Positions 1 through 10,118 of a DNA stretch of 64,000 bases are shown here, piece by piece. Position 1 is the stretch's first letter; each line of letters starts with the position of its first letter. The DNA lies in the NCBI RefSeq assembly GCF_029168945.1, contig NC_083607.1, positions 32,039,257 through 32,103,256 of the forward strand, given 5' to 3'. A program made the position numbers and the translations under genes. This DNA comes from Cannabis sativa (Eukaryota > Streptophyta > Magnoliopsida > Rosales > Cannabaceae). The notes under the pieces are model-generated. The model was not told the origin of the DNA. It did not search any database and saw only the letters and a program-made list of their open reading frames with translations.

Positions 1-1424
1 GTCGATCCAAGTAAGATTGAGGCGATGCTTCGATGGCCCACTCCATCCACCATTAAGGACCTACGGGGTTTTCTAGGTCTTACCGGCTATTACTATAAGT
101 TTGTACAAGGATATGGTAGCATTTCCCGTCCTCTCACGGATCAGCTTAAAAAGGATGCTTTTTCCTAGTCCTCCTCAGCTCAAATGGCCTTTGAACGATT
201 GAAGGAAGCCAGTTCCAGTTTTAGCTCTTCCTAATTGCTCCATTCCGTTTGTACTTGAGGCTGATGCTTCCGCTATGGGGCTTGGCACGGTTCTGATGTA
301 AAATGGGCGTCCCATCGCCTATTTCAGCCGCACTTTGTCCCCTCGGGCCCAATCCAAGTTTTTCTACGAAAGAGAATTGATGGCCATTGTCCTAGCCATT
401 TAAAAATGGCGCCTGTATTTATTGGGCCGCAAGTTTCTTGTTCGCACTGATCAAAGAAGCTTAAAATACTTTTTGGAACAACGTGTGGTCTCCTTAGAAC
501 ATCAAAAATGGCTCACTAAGATCTTGGGGTATGACTTTGATATCCAATACAAACCTGGTTTGGAGAACCGCACCGTAGATGCATTGTCTCATGTTTCATC
601 TGAGGTCTCCTTGGCTGCTATTTCAGTTCCGGGTGTGTTTTCTACTACTGATTTACAAGCTACTATTGTAGCTGATCCCGATCTTGCTAAGATCATGTCA
701 GACATCGCTCGGGGTCAAGATTGTGGGGGTTTTTCTGTCACTCATGGTTGTCTCACTTTCTGTGGACGATTAGTATTGTCGGCCGCCTCCCCATCTATCC
801 CACTCTTACTGCAAGAGTACCACAACAGCAAAATGGGGGGCCATTCTGGGGTTTTCAAAACATTCCAGCGTCTTGCTGCTGATTTTTATTGGCGAGGAAT
901 GCGCAAAGATGTTCAAAACTTCGTTGATGAATGCTCGGTTTGTCAACAAAATAAATACTTAGCGCAATTGCCGGCGGGTTTGCTTCAGCCCCTTCCCTTC
1001 CCCGAGCAAATGTGGGAAGACATATCCACGAATTTTATCGAGGGCCTTCCGACGTCTAACGGCTTTGCTTCTATTTTTGTGGTTGTGGATCGTCTCACTA
1101 AGTATGGACACTTCATTCCTCTCCGTCATCCCTTTTTAGCCATCACCGTGGCAGCGGTGTTTGTCAAAGAAGTAATCAAACTCCATGGCTTTCCTCGCTC
1201 TATTGTGTCTGACTGAGACAAAAAATTTTTGAGCTTGTTTTGGAAAGAACTATTTCGTTTACAAGGCAGAACTTTGAAGCATAGTACCGCTTATCACCCT
1301 CAATCGGATGGCCAAACGGAGGTGGTCAATCGCTGTCTCGAAACTTATCTCCGTTGCTTTGTCAGTTTCAAACCTACTCAGTGGGTCAAATGGTTGCCTT
1401 GGGCCGAATATTGGTACAACACTT
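1..1424 (+). pseudogene. Ty3/gypsy chromovirus pol, 5' part (end of RT, RNase H, integrase)
   Basis: This is the middle of a gypsy polyprotein that enters from outside the window. In order it shows the RT tail ([15 protein letters not shown]), an RNase H region (EADASAMGLGTVLM, then VRTDQRSLKYFL and DALSH), the HHCC zinc-binding part of integrase (CSVCQQNK) and the integrase core up to WYNT. It is dead: TAG at 166, a frame change between about 168 and 205, TAA at 299 and 401, and TGA at 1214. The integrase residue that is normally the first catalytic Asp (usual form MDF) reads Asn (TNF); the second Asp and the Glu (QTEV) remain. A solo LTR cuts the frame at 1425 and the same gene resumes at 3291. 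A chromovirus is inferred from the chromodomain downstream. Confidence 0.9.
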
Positions 1425-3285
1425 TGTTGGAAATTATTTTACCAGGATCTAGATTTACTAACAAGTATGTTGGATTAACAACCTAATATGAATTCTAAAC
1501 AATGAAAATAAACACATATAAAGTTAGAAAACCTTACAGTGGGTGCAGCGGAATAATATGACTCCTTCCGTTCAGATCTCTAGCCCTTGATTCCTTTCTG
1601 TAGCAGAGCATCACCAAGATCTGAACCTGGATCTTCTTTTCTCCTTCTTTGATGCAGAAATTCCATAGTCTTCCATACTATGATTGAGATACCACTTGAT
1701 GTGTGTGGGCACTACTCATTCACTCAAAGTTTCGAAATTACAAAGAAGAAAAGAGAGAGAGAAGGTGGCGTGAGAGGCTTTTTCTGAGAGAAACAAAGTG
1801 ATCAAAGATGTGTGTCTTAGTTTCCTCAAGCCAACACTTTCTATTTATAGAAAACCCTCTAGGTTTAGGTTAGAATTGTATGGCATTAAAATAATGGAAA
1901 CTACAAATGGTATTTCTCATGCATAGGGCCGGCCATACAAAGGGTATTGGGCCTCACTTTGCAACTTTCCCATTTTGTTATTTTCCATTCCCATTTTCTC
2001 AAAAATGTCAATTTTCCAATTTAACCTTTTAAATGCCAATTCTAATTATTTAATAACTTGGAAATAATTATCAAATAATATTGCCATTTAATATATTTAT
2101 TAATTTAGACATATAAAATATCTTAATTAATAAATAAACCTAAAATCTCTTTTCTTTACAATTTCGCCCTTGCTTAGTGAAAATTCATAAAGTAGACGTA
2201 GTCTGACTTTTAGAATTTTAATTGATTAATTAAAATCAATTAACTGAGTCTTACAAGCAGTATGGCCTCAACTAGTATGGGGACCATGGGTCTATATAAC
2301 CGAGCTTCCAATAAGTCGAACCGAATTTACCAAGTAAATTCCCTAACTTATTAATTCCTCATTGAATCCACACTTAGAACTTGGAATTGCACTCTCAGTC
2401 ATATAGAAACGTTCTATATGTTCCACGATATAGACACGTCATTAGTTATCCATTGTTATAACCCTAATGTGATCAATGATCCTCTATATAGATGATTTAC
2501 ACTGTACAGGGATTAAATTACCGTAACACCCTACAATGTATTTTATCCTTAAAACACTTAACCCTGTATAAATGATATTTCACCTAAGTGAAATGAGATC
2601 TCCACCATTTATCTTCGTTTGGTTAAGCTCGAAGGAAATCATCCTTTACTTCTATTTGCCAAATAGAAGCTATAGATTCCATATTTATGTTAGCGCTCCC
2701 ACTCAATTGCATTACCGTGTTCCCAAAATGTACGTATCACCCTGATACAAAACTAGGCTTAACTAACAAATCAAAGAACACGAATAACACTCTTGAAATT
2801 GAGCCTAACCATATCAGGATTTCGATCATGTGATCTAGGATCAACTTATGATATTGAATTGAATAGATGTTTACGGTAAGTTTCAAAATCTAATTCAAAG
2901 TTCAATATCGGTCCATTCCAATGCATACTCCATGCATCCGATACTGGTAAACTTTGCGAATGTCCTGGAAAGGACATAACATTTTTCCAAGGTGTAAGAA
3001 TACACCTATCGCTGATTATACCATGTCAGTCTAAATCCAGTGTTCTGACAAATCAGAGAATCAACTTTTGAACATACAATAGAGATTATATTTCACTGTG
3101 CTGACAACACTATAATCTTTAACCAACTCATATGTTCTGGACTTAAAAAGAATTCATACATTATATACATATAATCATGAAATAAATCATGTGAACCATG
3201 CAACATAAAATGTTATTTCTGATCTTTATTAATAAGTAAATCTGATTATATGAAATGAGTTTTATTTAGGGCATAAAACCCAACA
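1425..3285 (-). mobile_element. Solo LTR of Angela-like Ty1/copia family, minus strand
   Basis: Read on the minus strand, this 1861-bp block starts TGTTGGGTTTTATGCCC and ends near GATCCTGGTAAAATAAT followed by CCAACA, like the other long LTRs in the window. It is flanked by a perfect 5-bp target duplication, CACTT (1420-1424 and 3286-3290). No primer site or polypurine tract lies beside it. It is therefore a solo LTR, left when the two LTRs of a full element recombined. It splits the gypsy integrase gene. It carries the family TATA motif (CTATTTATAG on this strand, near 1850). Angela/BARE membership is inferred from LTR length and terminal sequence. Confidence 0.92.
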
Positions 3286-3290
3286 CACTT

Positions 3291-4039
3291 CCCATCACAC
3301 CTCCACTGGGATGACCCCCTTTCGTGCTTTGTATCATCGTGATCCACCACCCATCATCCGATTCGAGCCATCTAGCTCTCGTGTTTTTGCAGTTGAAGAG
3401 GTCCTCACTGATCGGGATGCCATTTTAGCCCTACTGAAGCAAAATCTTCTCCGCGCCCAACGACAGATGAAGTCCCAAGCGGACCGTAAGCGTAGGGATG
3501 TCCATTTCGCAGTGGGTGATCTGGTGTATGTGAAGCTCCGGCCGTACCACCAGCGGTCCCTCGCCAAACGGCCCAATGAAAAGCTGTCTCCACGGTTCTT
3601 TGGTCCCTTTCCCGTCTTAGCTCGCATTGGACCAGCTGCTTACCGCCTTCAGCTCCCTCCCGACTCCTTGATCCATCACGTGTTTCATGTGTCCTTACTG
3701 CGTGCGGCTTTGGGGCCTCAACAACAGGCTTCTCCTCGTCCTCTAAGCCTCTCTGCGGACCTGGAGTGGCTGCTCGAACCTGAAGCCTTATTCGCCATTC
3801 GGCCTGGCACTCGCAAGACCAACCCTCAAGCCCTCATCAAATGGAGGAACCTACCTGACTTTGAAGCTACTTGCGAGGATTTCTCTGTCATTCAAACCCA
3901 ATTTCCTCATTTTCACCTTGAGGACAAGGTGCGCCTTCAGGCTGGCGGTATTGATAGACCTCCCGTGACGTATGTGTATGCTTGTAGGAGTAGGAAGTCT
4001 AGCATGGGGTCTGCCACAGGGAATAATGTGGGTGTGTAA
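3291..4039 (+). pseudogene. Ty3/gypsy chromovirus pol, 3' part (integrase C-terminus and chromodomain)
   Basis: This continues the gene broken at 1425. It opens with MTPFRALYHRDPPPI, the usual end of the plant gypsy integrase core. Next come an integrase C-terminal barrel region (DLVYVKLRPYHQRSL, FGPFPVLARIGPAAYRLQLP, HHVFHVSLL) and a chromodomain-like end (ALIKWRNLPDFEATCEDF, then FHLEDKV). The chromodomain motif normally has Trp where this copy has Cys (ATCEDF). The segment is open for about 240 codons and has fewer lesions than the upstream half. The chromodomain is what identifies the element as a chromovirus, probably of the Reina or a related clade; I am less sure of the clade. Confidence 0.88.
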
Positions 4040-4260
4040 TTCTGTTTGGGTGTAGCTAAGGCTCATGGGAGTCTCGTGGGGATTATATATAAATAATAGA
4101 ATTTTGTAGTGGGAAGGCAGAGAGGATTTTTCTAAGGAAGGCTTGTAAGGAGAGACCAGGCTCTCTATTTTCCTGGGGATTAATTATAGCAGAGTTTCTT
4201 TTTTTCATTAATTCTTTTCATCTACTTTCTTCTCTGGTCTGAATTGATAGGATAAACCTA
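4040..4260 (+). other. Possible remnant of the chromovirus 3' end/LTR
   Basis: Downstream of the chromodomain stop there is a TATA-like string (ATTATATATAAATAATAG, near 4080). A GC-richer stretch then follows, containing AGAGACCAGGCTCTCTATTTTCC, of which no second copy is in the window. This would fit a short LTR with a promoter. I cannot fix either end or find a polypurine tract, so this is inference from position only. Confidence 0.3.
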
Positions 4261-4899
4261 TCATATTACTCCACTGATGATGATTTTGTAACTTGTTCTA
4301 TTTTTTGATCTATCATAATCTAACTCTATGTGCTTGTTGAGAATATTTGAATTGGCAATTGAGCCCCAAACGTATTATGAAAGGCCAAGACAACCGTTTG
4401 AAGATTTTTCTTGTTTGGTCATATCAAAATAACAAGCATTTATTAGTTTGATTAGCTGAAATATAGTCTTACTTTTTTTTAGTTACTGGCTTTAATCATC
4501 CTTAATTGTTTTTTTCTCATGTATCTATCTTTTTGGTGTACAATCATTTTGGTCTACTACTTTTAAGTAATAGACAAGTGTTATTTAATGAATTCACTGT
4601 TTTAAGAACATGTTATTATATTTCTTAGATTATCTTCTTATGATACCCACAAATATTTTCTGGTCCAAACTATTATTATTAGATTAGATTAGATTGGTTG
4701 ATTTTAAAAGTAAATTTCTATTTGGAGATTAGATTAGATTACACACACAGATTTTATTTTTTTAAATACTATATGTCAATGTTGTGTATTTGTAATTGCA
4801 TTGAACCTTTAATATATAAAGTTGAACAATGTTTTTGTCACATTGATGTATTTAATTGGTTTGCACAATTTTTATGCATTTCTTTTGTGTTTAATTGTT
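4261..4899. other. AT-rich stretch without recognisable genes
   Basis: This is AT-rich sequence with short simple repeats such as AGATTAGATTAGATT (4679-4740). A 92-codon open stretch at 4698-4976 has no recognisable motif and a composition dominated by Phe, Ile, Leu and Cys, as chance translation of AT-rich DNA would give. It may belong to the 5' part or an intron of the Harbinger-like copy that follows. Confidence 0.5.
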
Positions 4900-5630
4900 A
4901 TTTATTTTTAAGAATTTTAGGATTAAGTCTTGTAATTATATGTAGATTGAATAGACGGCAGGAACAGATAGTGTGATGTTTATTATCGATAATAACGAAA
5001 CTTATATTTGGCCTCAAAAATATGAACAAATTTTGAATGCAGAAAAAGACATATTTTGATGGAGATGAAGAAATTCCTAAAGCACAAGATACTACTATAG
5101 AAAGCAACTATGAAACTTTGAATGATAGTGTTGAGTTTAGCATTTCAAGAGATCAAATTCGTGAAATGGCTAATGTTCGTGATGAAATTGTCGATTATAC
5201 GACGAAGATAATGAGTGAAACTTATTAACAATTAGAACTTTTTTAATATTGTTCACCAAGATTGAAAAATTATTAGTTCATATTTCAATTATGATTTTGT
5301 CGGTTTTGTTTTATAGATAATGAGTTTCGTGATTTTAAATTATTTGAATTTTTTTTAGATGTTAATGAGTATTTTTTATTTGATTTTTTTATAATTTTTA
5401 TATATTTGTTTAAAAATAAAAATAAACAATATTCATAATTTTTTATTTAAAAAAAGAAAAAAAAAATCAAAATTTATGTTTTTTGTTTATAAAATTGGAA
5501 AATAAAAATGGTTACAGAACACACTTTTATTTTCTGTTTTTAAAATTATAAAACAAAAGTGGTTACAGAACACACTTTTGTTTTCTGTTTTTAAAATTTA
5601 AAAACAAAAGTAGTTATAGAACACATTTTT
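4900..5630 (+). mobile_element. Truncated PIF/Harbinger-like transposon copy, plus orientation
   Basis: This segment matches, in inverted orientation, the left half of the element that starts at 5631. About 4920-5037 pairs with 6275-6400, and about 5190-5625 pairs with 5710-6150. It lacks the terminal ~80 bp and the TIR: it stops at ACACATTTTT, where the neighbour's TIR begins. It holds sequence absent from the neighbour (about 5060-5190) and lacks the middle of the neighbour's Myb-like exon, so the two copies carry different internal deletions. Assignment to PIF/Harbinger rests on the neighbour's TIR and the coding remnants. Confidence 0.55.
5037..5228 (+). pseudogene. Possible C-terminal exon remnant of a Harbinger-type transposase
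   Basis: This is a 63-codon open frame with no verified start. Its end, REMANVRDEIVDYTTKIMS, resembles the closing segment of plant PIF/Harbinger transposases, which often end in a pattern like MA-x-RD-x-I-A-x-x-M-W followed by a tyrosine. The preceding part is acidic and has no motif I recognise. Upstream (4990-5037) the translation includes a YIWPQKYEQI-like stretch related to the neighbour's Myb/SANT exon, so the frame looks like a fusion created by an internal deletion. The call rests on one short motif and is tentative. Confidence 0.35.
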
Positions 5631-6150
5631 GGTGGCGTTTGGTAACACTGTTTTTTAATTTTAAAAACAGAAAAATGAAAGTAGATTTTTTGTTTTTAAA
5701 ATTTTACTTTCAAAAAATAAAAATGTATTCTATAACTACTTTTGTTTTTTAAATTTTAAAAACAGAAAACAAAAGAGAGTTCTGCAACCACTTTTGTTTT
5801 ATAATTTTAAAAACAGAAAACAAAAGTATGTTCTGTAACCATTTTTATTTTTTAATTTTAAAAACAAAAAACATAAATTACGATTTTTTTTTCTTTTTTT
5901 AAATAAAAAATTATGAATATCATTTATTTTTATTTTTAAACAAATATATAAAAATTATAAAAAAATAAATAAAAAATACTCATTAACATCTTACAAAAAT
6001 TCAAGTAATTTAAAATCACGAAACTCATTATCTATAACACAAAACCGACAAAGTCATAATAAAATATGAACTAATAATTGTCTAATCTTGAAGAAAACTA
6101 TTAAAAAAGTTCTAATTGTTAATTATCTTTCACTCATTATCTTCATCGTC
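5190..6150. repeat. Large imperfect palindrome at a Harbinger-like terminus
   Basis: The left arm (about 5190-5625) is the reverse complement of the right arm (about 5710-6150), with roughly 90% identity by eye. The central ~80 bp (5631-5712) hold the GGTGGCGTTTGGTAAC terminus. Both arms contain copies of a ~58-bp subterminal repeat built on TTCTGTAACCACTTTTGTTTT. Confidence 0.8.
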
Positions 6151-6378
6151 GATTTGCTCTCCATATATGATCAGCATATCAGTGTAACTTTTCTTCACTT
6201 GTGCATATAGCTTCTCCTTTATACGCTTCCACGATTACTTTGTAAAGGTTGTAGTATTCTTATTTCCCTTCAAAACTTCTTCTTCCATAAGTTCAATAAA
6301 AATTTCTTCATGTTTTTTAGGCCAAACAGAAGCTTCGATATTATCAGTAATAACCACCTCACTATCTGTTCCTGTCAT
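6130..6378 (-). pseudogene. Myb/SANT-like DNA-binding domain exon, broken
   Basis: Read on the minus strand from the ATG at 6378, the frame gives MTGTDSEVVI, then VWPKKHEEIFIELMEEEVL with GNKNTTTFTK, an in-frame TAA, and SWKRIKEKLYAQVKKSY. The Trp, acidic helix, EEV-x-x-GN, TFTK and SWKRI signatures match the Myb/SANT-like domain of plant PIF/Harbinger partner proteins and of L10-interacting MYB-like proteins. In active Harbinger systems such a protein binds the transposon end and recruits the transposase. The exon is preceded on this strand by an AT-rich intron-like stretch. The TAA falls where family members have a codon between Lys and a Gly or Ser, so it looks like a point nonsense change. 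Confidence 0.6.
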
Positions 6379-7774
6379 CTATTCAATCTACATGTAATTA
6401 TAAACCTAATTCTAAAACTTATATAAAACAAAAAACAATAAAATTAATTTAAAAAATTACAAACTAATGAAGCATAATCAAGTGTTGACAACAAGTGTTG
6501 GGTATCAATATATAAAGCTCATTAACACATTCAAGCAGAAACTAATCTAATCCAATCCCATCCCAATAAAGTAACAATAGAATTAAGAAAAAAAGAATAT
6601 AATCATTGTCTTGTTTCTAACAAAACAAAAATTTGCACAATGATTTTCTCAATATAAGACTCATTTTTTTTATTTAAATTTAAAATTGAATAGCATTAAT
6701 GTATGTCTCTGATCAAGTTCAGTAGTGGTAATAATTTTGAAAAGGAATTACAAAGTGGTATGTATTAGTATTTAAAATCATTTGTTTTTCTATCAATCAG
6801 AATTACAGAGTTACTCTTCTGATATGGACAAATTCTTATTTCTCAACAGTCCAAGTCCAAGGTAGCACCATTCCCTATAAACCAATAATCATCATTATCA
6901 TCAAACAACACTAATCTATTCTAATCTTGCTTGATTGATTCAGATCATTACTCAAAACTAATTAAGCATAGTAATCTTAGATTCCTCTAAGTCTCATGAA
7001 CATAATAACTAGACACGTTATGAAAATAGTGATGTAGTAGTGATTGTTAATTAGTTAACATATTTACCCTAGTTACTTATTATATTACTCCTTTAAGTGA
7101 ATCCTAATTCCACTCAACATTAATCATCACAGTTTCAAACCAGTAATAAATAGTTCCAAATTCTTCAAGATTATCTATTGTGTCAATTTCACTATCTTAA
7201 ACTCATTGATCCTAAAACAATGAGCAGAATGGATGTTGGTTCTAGCATAGCTACCTATGAAACCAAGAAATTGTTCCCTGTTTCCCTAATCACAGTTTCA
7301 TTGATGCTACAGGCAAAGAAATTCCAACTATTCTACCACAATTGCACCAACGCCACCACTTACATACCTAACAGTATCTACCAAATTTATCTCAGAAGCC
7401 TCCTCTCATCTGAAGGGAGGGTTCTAACAAAACAAATTGATGTATTCAAATTCAATGAATGAGTACCAATCGAATCAATTAATGACAAAAAACACTCACA
7501 TACCCAAAGCTCACTATTTTTTTTTTAATTAAGCAACAAAATCTCACTTCAGATATCAAACCCAAAACTAATTTGAAAGATTAAATCCAAAATCCTAATA
7601 AAAGCTAAGAACAATTTTTCTCAAATAAAACCCTAAAATTAAAATAAAATACAAAAAAAAAAAATCATACCTGTAATAGCAAAAAGATCTTTCTCTCTAA
7701 GAAACAACTTTCATTATCATGCTCTTCTCATGTTTTCATTTTCGAATCTGAGAACGAAGGAATAACAAACAAAA

Positions 7775-7872
7775 AAATAGGGAGAGAGAGAGAGAGAGGC
7801 GAGATACATAGAGAGAGAGGAAAAGAGAGTCATATAAATATACAGAGAGAGAAAGAGAGCGAGAAGAAGAGA
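7775..7872. repeat. GA/CT-rich microsatellite
   Basis: This is purine-rich simple sequence on the plus strand (runs of GA dinucleotides around 7785-7800, 7810-7822 and 7843-7870), broken by GC and AT interruptions. On the minus strand it lies just after the putative first exon. CT-rich leaders and first introns are common in expressed plant genes, but no specific function can be read here. Confidence 0.7.
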
Positions 7873-7877
7873 CTTAC

Positions 7878-7901
7878 CTGTAATGGTGAAGTTGAAGCCA
7901 T
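7878..7901 (-). other. Putative first exon and 5' splice site of the Myb-like gene
   Basis: On the minus strand an ATG at 7901 opens MASTSPLQ. The frame then meets CAG followed by GTAAGT (7872-7880), a strong match to the plant 5' splice consensus. Upstream on the same strand is the element's terminal region, a plausible promoter position. A GA-repeat tract lies just inside the intron. That this exon joins the Myb-like exon at 6378 is inferred from strand and order only. Confidence 0.4.
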
Positions 7902-8123
7902 GGAAACTACTCTGAAGAATGACTAACGAGAGAGAGAAGTAAAAGTGTTTTTAAAATTTTTTAAAATCATCTAAAATGTGTTTTTAAAATTCACTCAATT
8001 CTGTTTTTTAATTTTAAAAACAAAAAAAGAAATGGAGTTACCAAACACAATTTTCATTTGTATTTCTAAATTTTTGATTAAAAAAACAAAAAACAATTTT
8101 TATAATGGTTACCGAACATACCC

Positions 8124-10118
8124 TTAATTTCAGAACTACTTACATTAGAATAATTTTCAAAATATATTTTATTTTATTTTATTAATATTTTTTCCACCAA
8201 AATTTTGAAATTGCATTTATTTTAATGCAGATAATTTTGAGTTTTTTTTTTTTTGAAAAATAGATTAAAATTTAAAATTTATTTTTAATTAATTTTAGAT
8301 AACCTTAAATCAAATAAATTTTTCATTAATGATTAATTAAAATAAATGGACTAAAATATATTATATTATAAAATAAAGAAATTAGTTAGTGAAAATCTAG
8401 ATTGTTATTTCCTGTTTGCTTGAAGTATTTTTCTAGTTATATTTAATTAAATAAAAAATTAATATTTAAGTTGATTTTATTCATGATACTTAAATATTCG
8501 ATAATTTTCTTAATATTTAATTAAATAGGAAAATTATATTTAGGTTTAAAATTAATTTATTAATTAATTTTGGACCAACATAAATTAGAACAATTTTCAA
8601 GGATTTATTTTATTTTATTTTAAGATATTTCAAAAAATGTATTTATTTTTAAATAAAATAAATTTTCAAATTTTGTTATATGTATTTATAGAAAATTAAA
8701 TTTGTCTTGAAAATTAATTTTTAATTAATTTTGGATCAACTTAAATTAAGTAATTTTCGAAATATTTATTGAGAATTATTACTAAGATGGAAAATAATTT
8801 TTTTTTTTTATTTTAGATCTACCTATGTATAATTCAACAAATATTAAATTAAAATTTATATGTAGAATTTTCTAAATTTGTAATTTTAATTAAATAAATA
8901 TATATTATAAAATCAAAAGATTAAAATAAATATTAGATGAAAATACACTTTAAATAATGAGCTTTATTATAATGATATTCAATCTCGATTGTTAGTTTTA
9001 CATAGGTGGCGTTTGGTAACGCTTTTGTTTTTTAATTTTAAAAACAGAAAAATGAAAGTAGATTTTTTGTTTTTAAAATTTTATTTTTAAAAAATAAAAT
9101 GTGTTCTGTAACTACTTTTGTTTTTAAAATTTTAAAACAGAAAACAAAAGTGTGTTCTGTAACCACTTTTGTTTTATAATTTTAAAAACAGAAAATAAAA
9201 GTGTGTTCTGTAACCACTTTTGTTTTATAATTTTAAATTTTGTTTTTAAAAAACAATGGAGATTGAATATCCTTATAATAAAGCTCATTATTTAAAGTGT
9301 ATTTTCATCTAATATTTATTTTAATCTTTTGATTTTATAATATATATTTATTTAATTAAATTTACAAATTTAGAAAATTCTAAATATAAATTTTAATTTA
9401 ATATTTGTTGAATTATACATAGGTAGATCTAAAATAAAAAAAAAATTATTTTCCATCTTAGTAATAATTCTCAATAAATATTTCGAAAATTACTTAATTT
9501 AAGTTGATCCAAAATTAATTACAAATTAATTTTCAAGACAAATTTAATTTTCTATAAATACATATAACAAAATTCGAAAATTTATTTTATTTAAAAATAA
9601 ATACATTTTTTGAAATATCTTAAAATAAAATAAAATAAATCCTTGAAAATTGTTCTAATTTATGTTGGTCCAAAATTAATTAATAAATTAATTTTAAACC
9701 TAAATATAATTTTCCTATTTAATTAAATATTAAGAAAATTATCGAATATTTAAGTATCATGAATAAAATCAACTTAAATATTAATTTTTTATTTAATTAA
9801 ATATAACTAGAAAAATACTTCAAGCAAACAGAAAATAACAATCTAGATTTTCACTAACTAATTTCTTTATTTATAATATAATATATTTTAGTCCATTTAT
9901 TTTAATTAATCATTAATGAAAAATTTATTTGATTTAAGGTTATCTAAAATTAATTAAAAATAAATTTTAAATTTTAATCTATTTTTCAAAAAAAAGAAAC
10001 TCAAAATTATCTGCATTAAAATAAATGCAATTTCAAAATTTTGGTGGAAAAAATGATTAATAAAATAAAATAAAATATATTTTGAAAATTATTCTAATGT
10101 AAGTAGTTCTGAAATTAA
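8124..10118. repeat. Inverted duplication of Angela-like leader sequence with 247-bp spacer
   Basis: Bases 8124-9004 are Angela-like internal sequence in plus orientation. Bases 9252-10118 are the same stretch in minus orientation, with arms of about 881 and 867 bp that match almost base for base. An example pair is TTATAATGATATTCAATCTC (8966-8985) against its complement near 9262-9280. The left arm starts exactly at the TTA target of the Harbinger-like element. The apex is a Harbinger-like terminal fragment (9005-9251). The right arm continues without a break into the minus-strand Angela-like element A. Confidence 0.88.
9005..9251 (+). mobile_element. Harbinger-like 5' terminal fragment at palindrome apex
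   Basis: It begins GGTGGCGTTTGGTAACGC and follows the terminal 240 bp of the element at 5631 closely, including two to three copies of the subterminal repeat with TTCTGTAACCACTTTTGTTTT. It stops abruptly at 9251, where the inverted Angela arm begins, and there is no opposite TIR. The left junction is in TTTTACATA, and the right arm resumes about 10 bp short of the matching point, so this is not a simple insertion with a target duplication. Confidence 0.75.

Larger units (their letters stand above)
5631..8123 (-). mobile_element. PIF/Harbinger-like DNA transposon with Myb/SANT gene remnant
   Basis: The left end reads GGTGGCGTTTGGTAACACTG. The right end, read on the minus strand, is GGGTATGTTCGGTAACCATT. 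The two share GG....GTT.GGTAAC as an imperfect TIR. At the right end the next three bases are TTA, the usual PIF/Harbinger target site, and the Angela-like sequence continues from that TTA, so this junction looks authentic. The left end abuts another truncated copy, so its own TTA is lost. Inside, on the minus strand, lie a start exon (7878-7901) and a Myb/SANT-like exon (6130-6378). I see no transposase DDE domain, so the copy is non-autonomous. A hAT origin is less likely because no 8-bp duplication is visible. Confidence 0.6.

Noticed and set aside
1425..3285. An intron in a host gene interrupted at 1425
   Set aside because: The block has LTR ends, a target duplication and sequence shared with full LTRs. 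It has no GT..AG boundaries.
4698..4976. A 92-codon open frame
   Set aside because: It is AT-driven composition, with no motif, no conservation elsewhere in the window and no context.
7178..7462. A 94-codon plus-strand frame inside the Harbinger-like element
   Set aside because: It is opposite in strand to the Myb-like gene, has no domain, and is absent from the left copy; probably chance.
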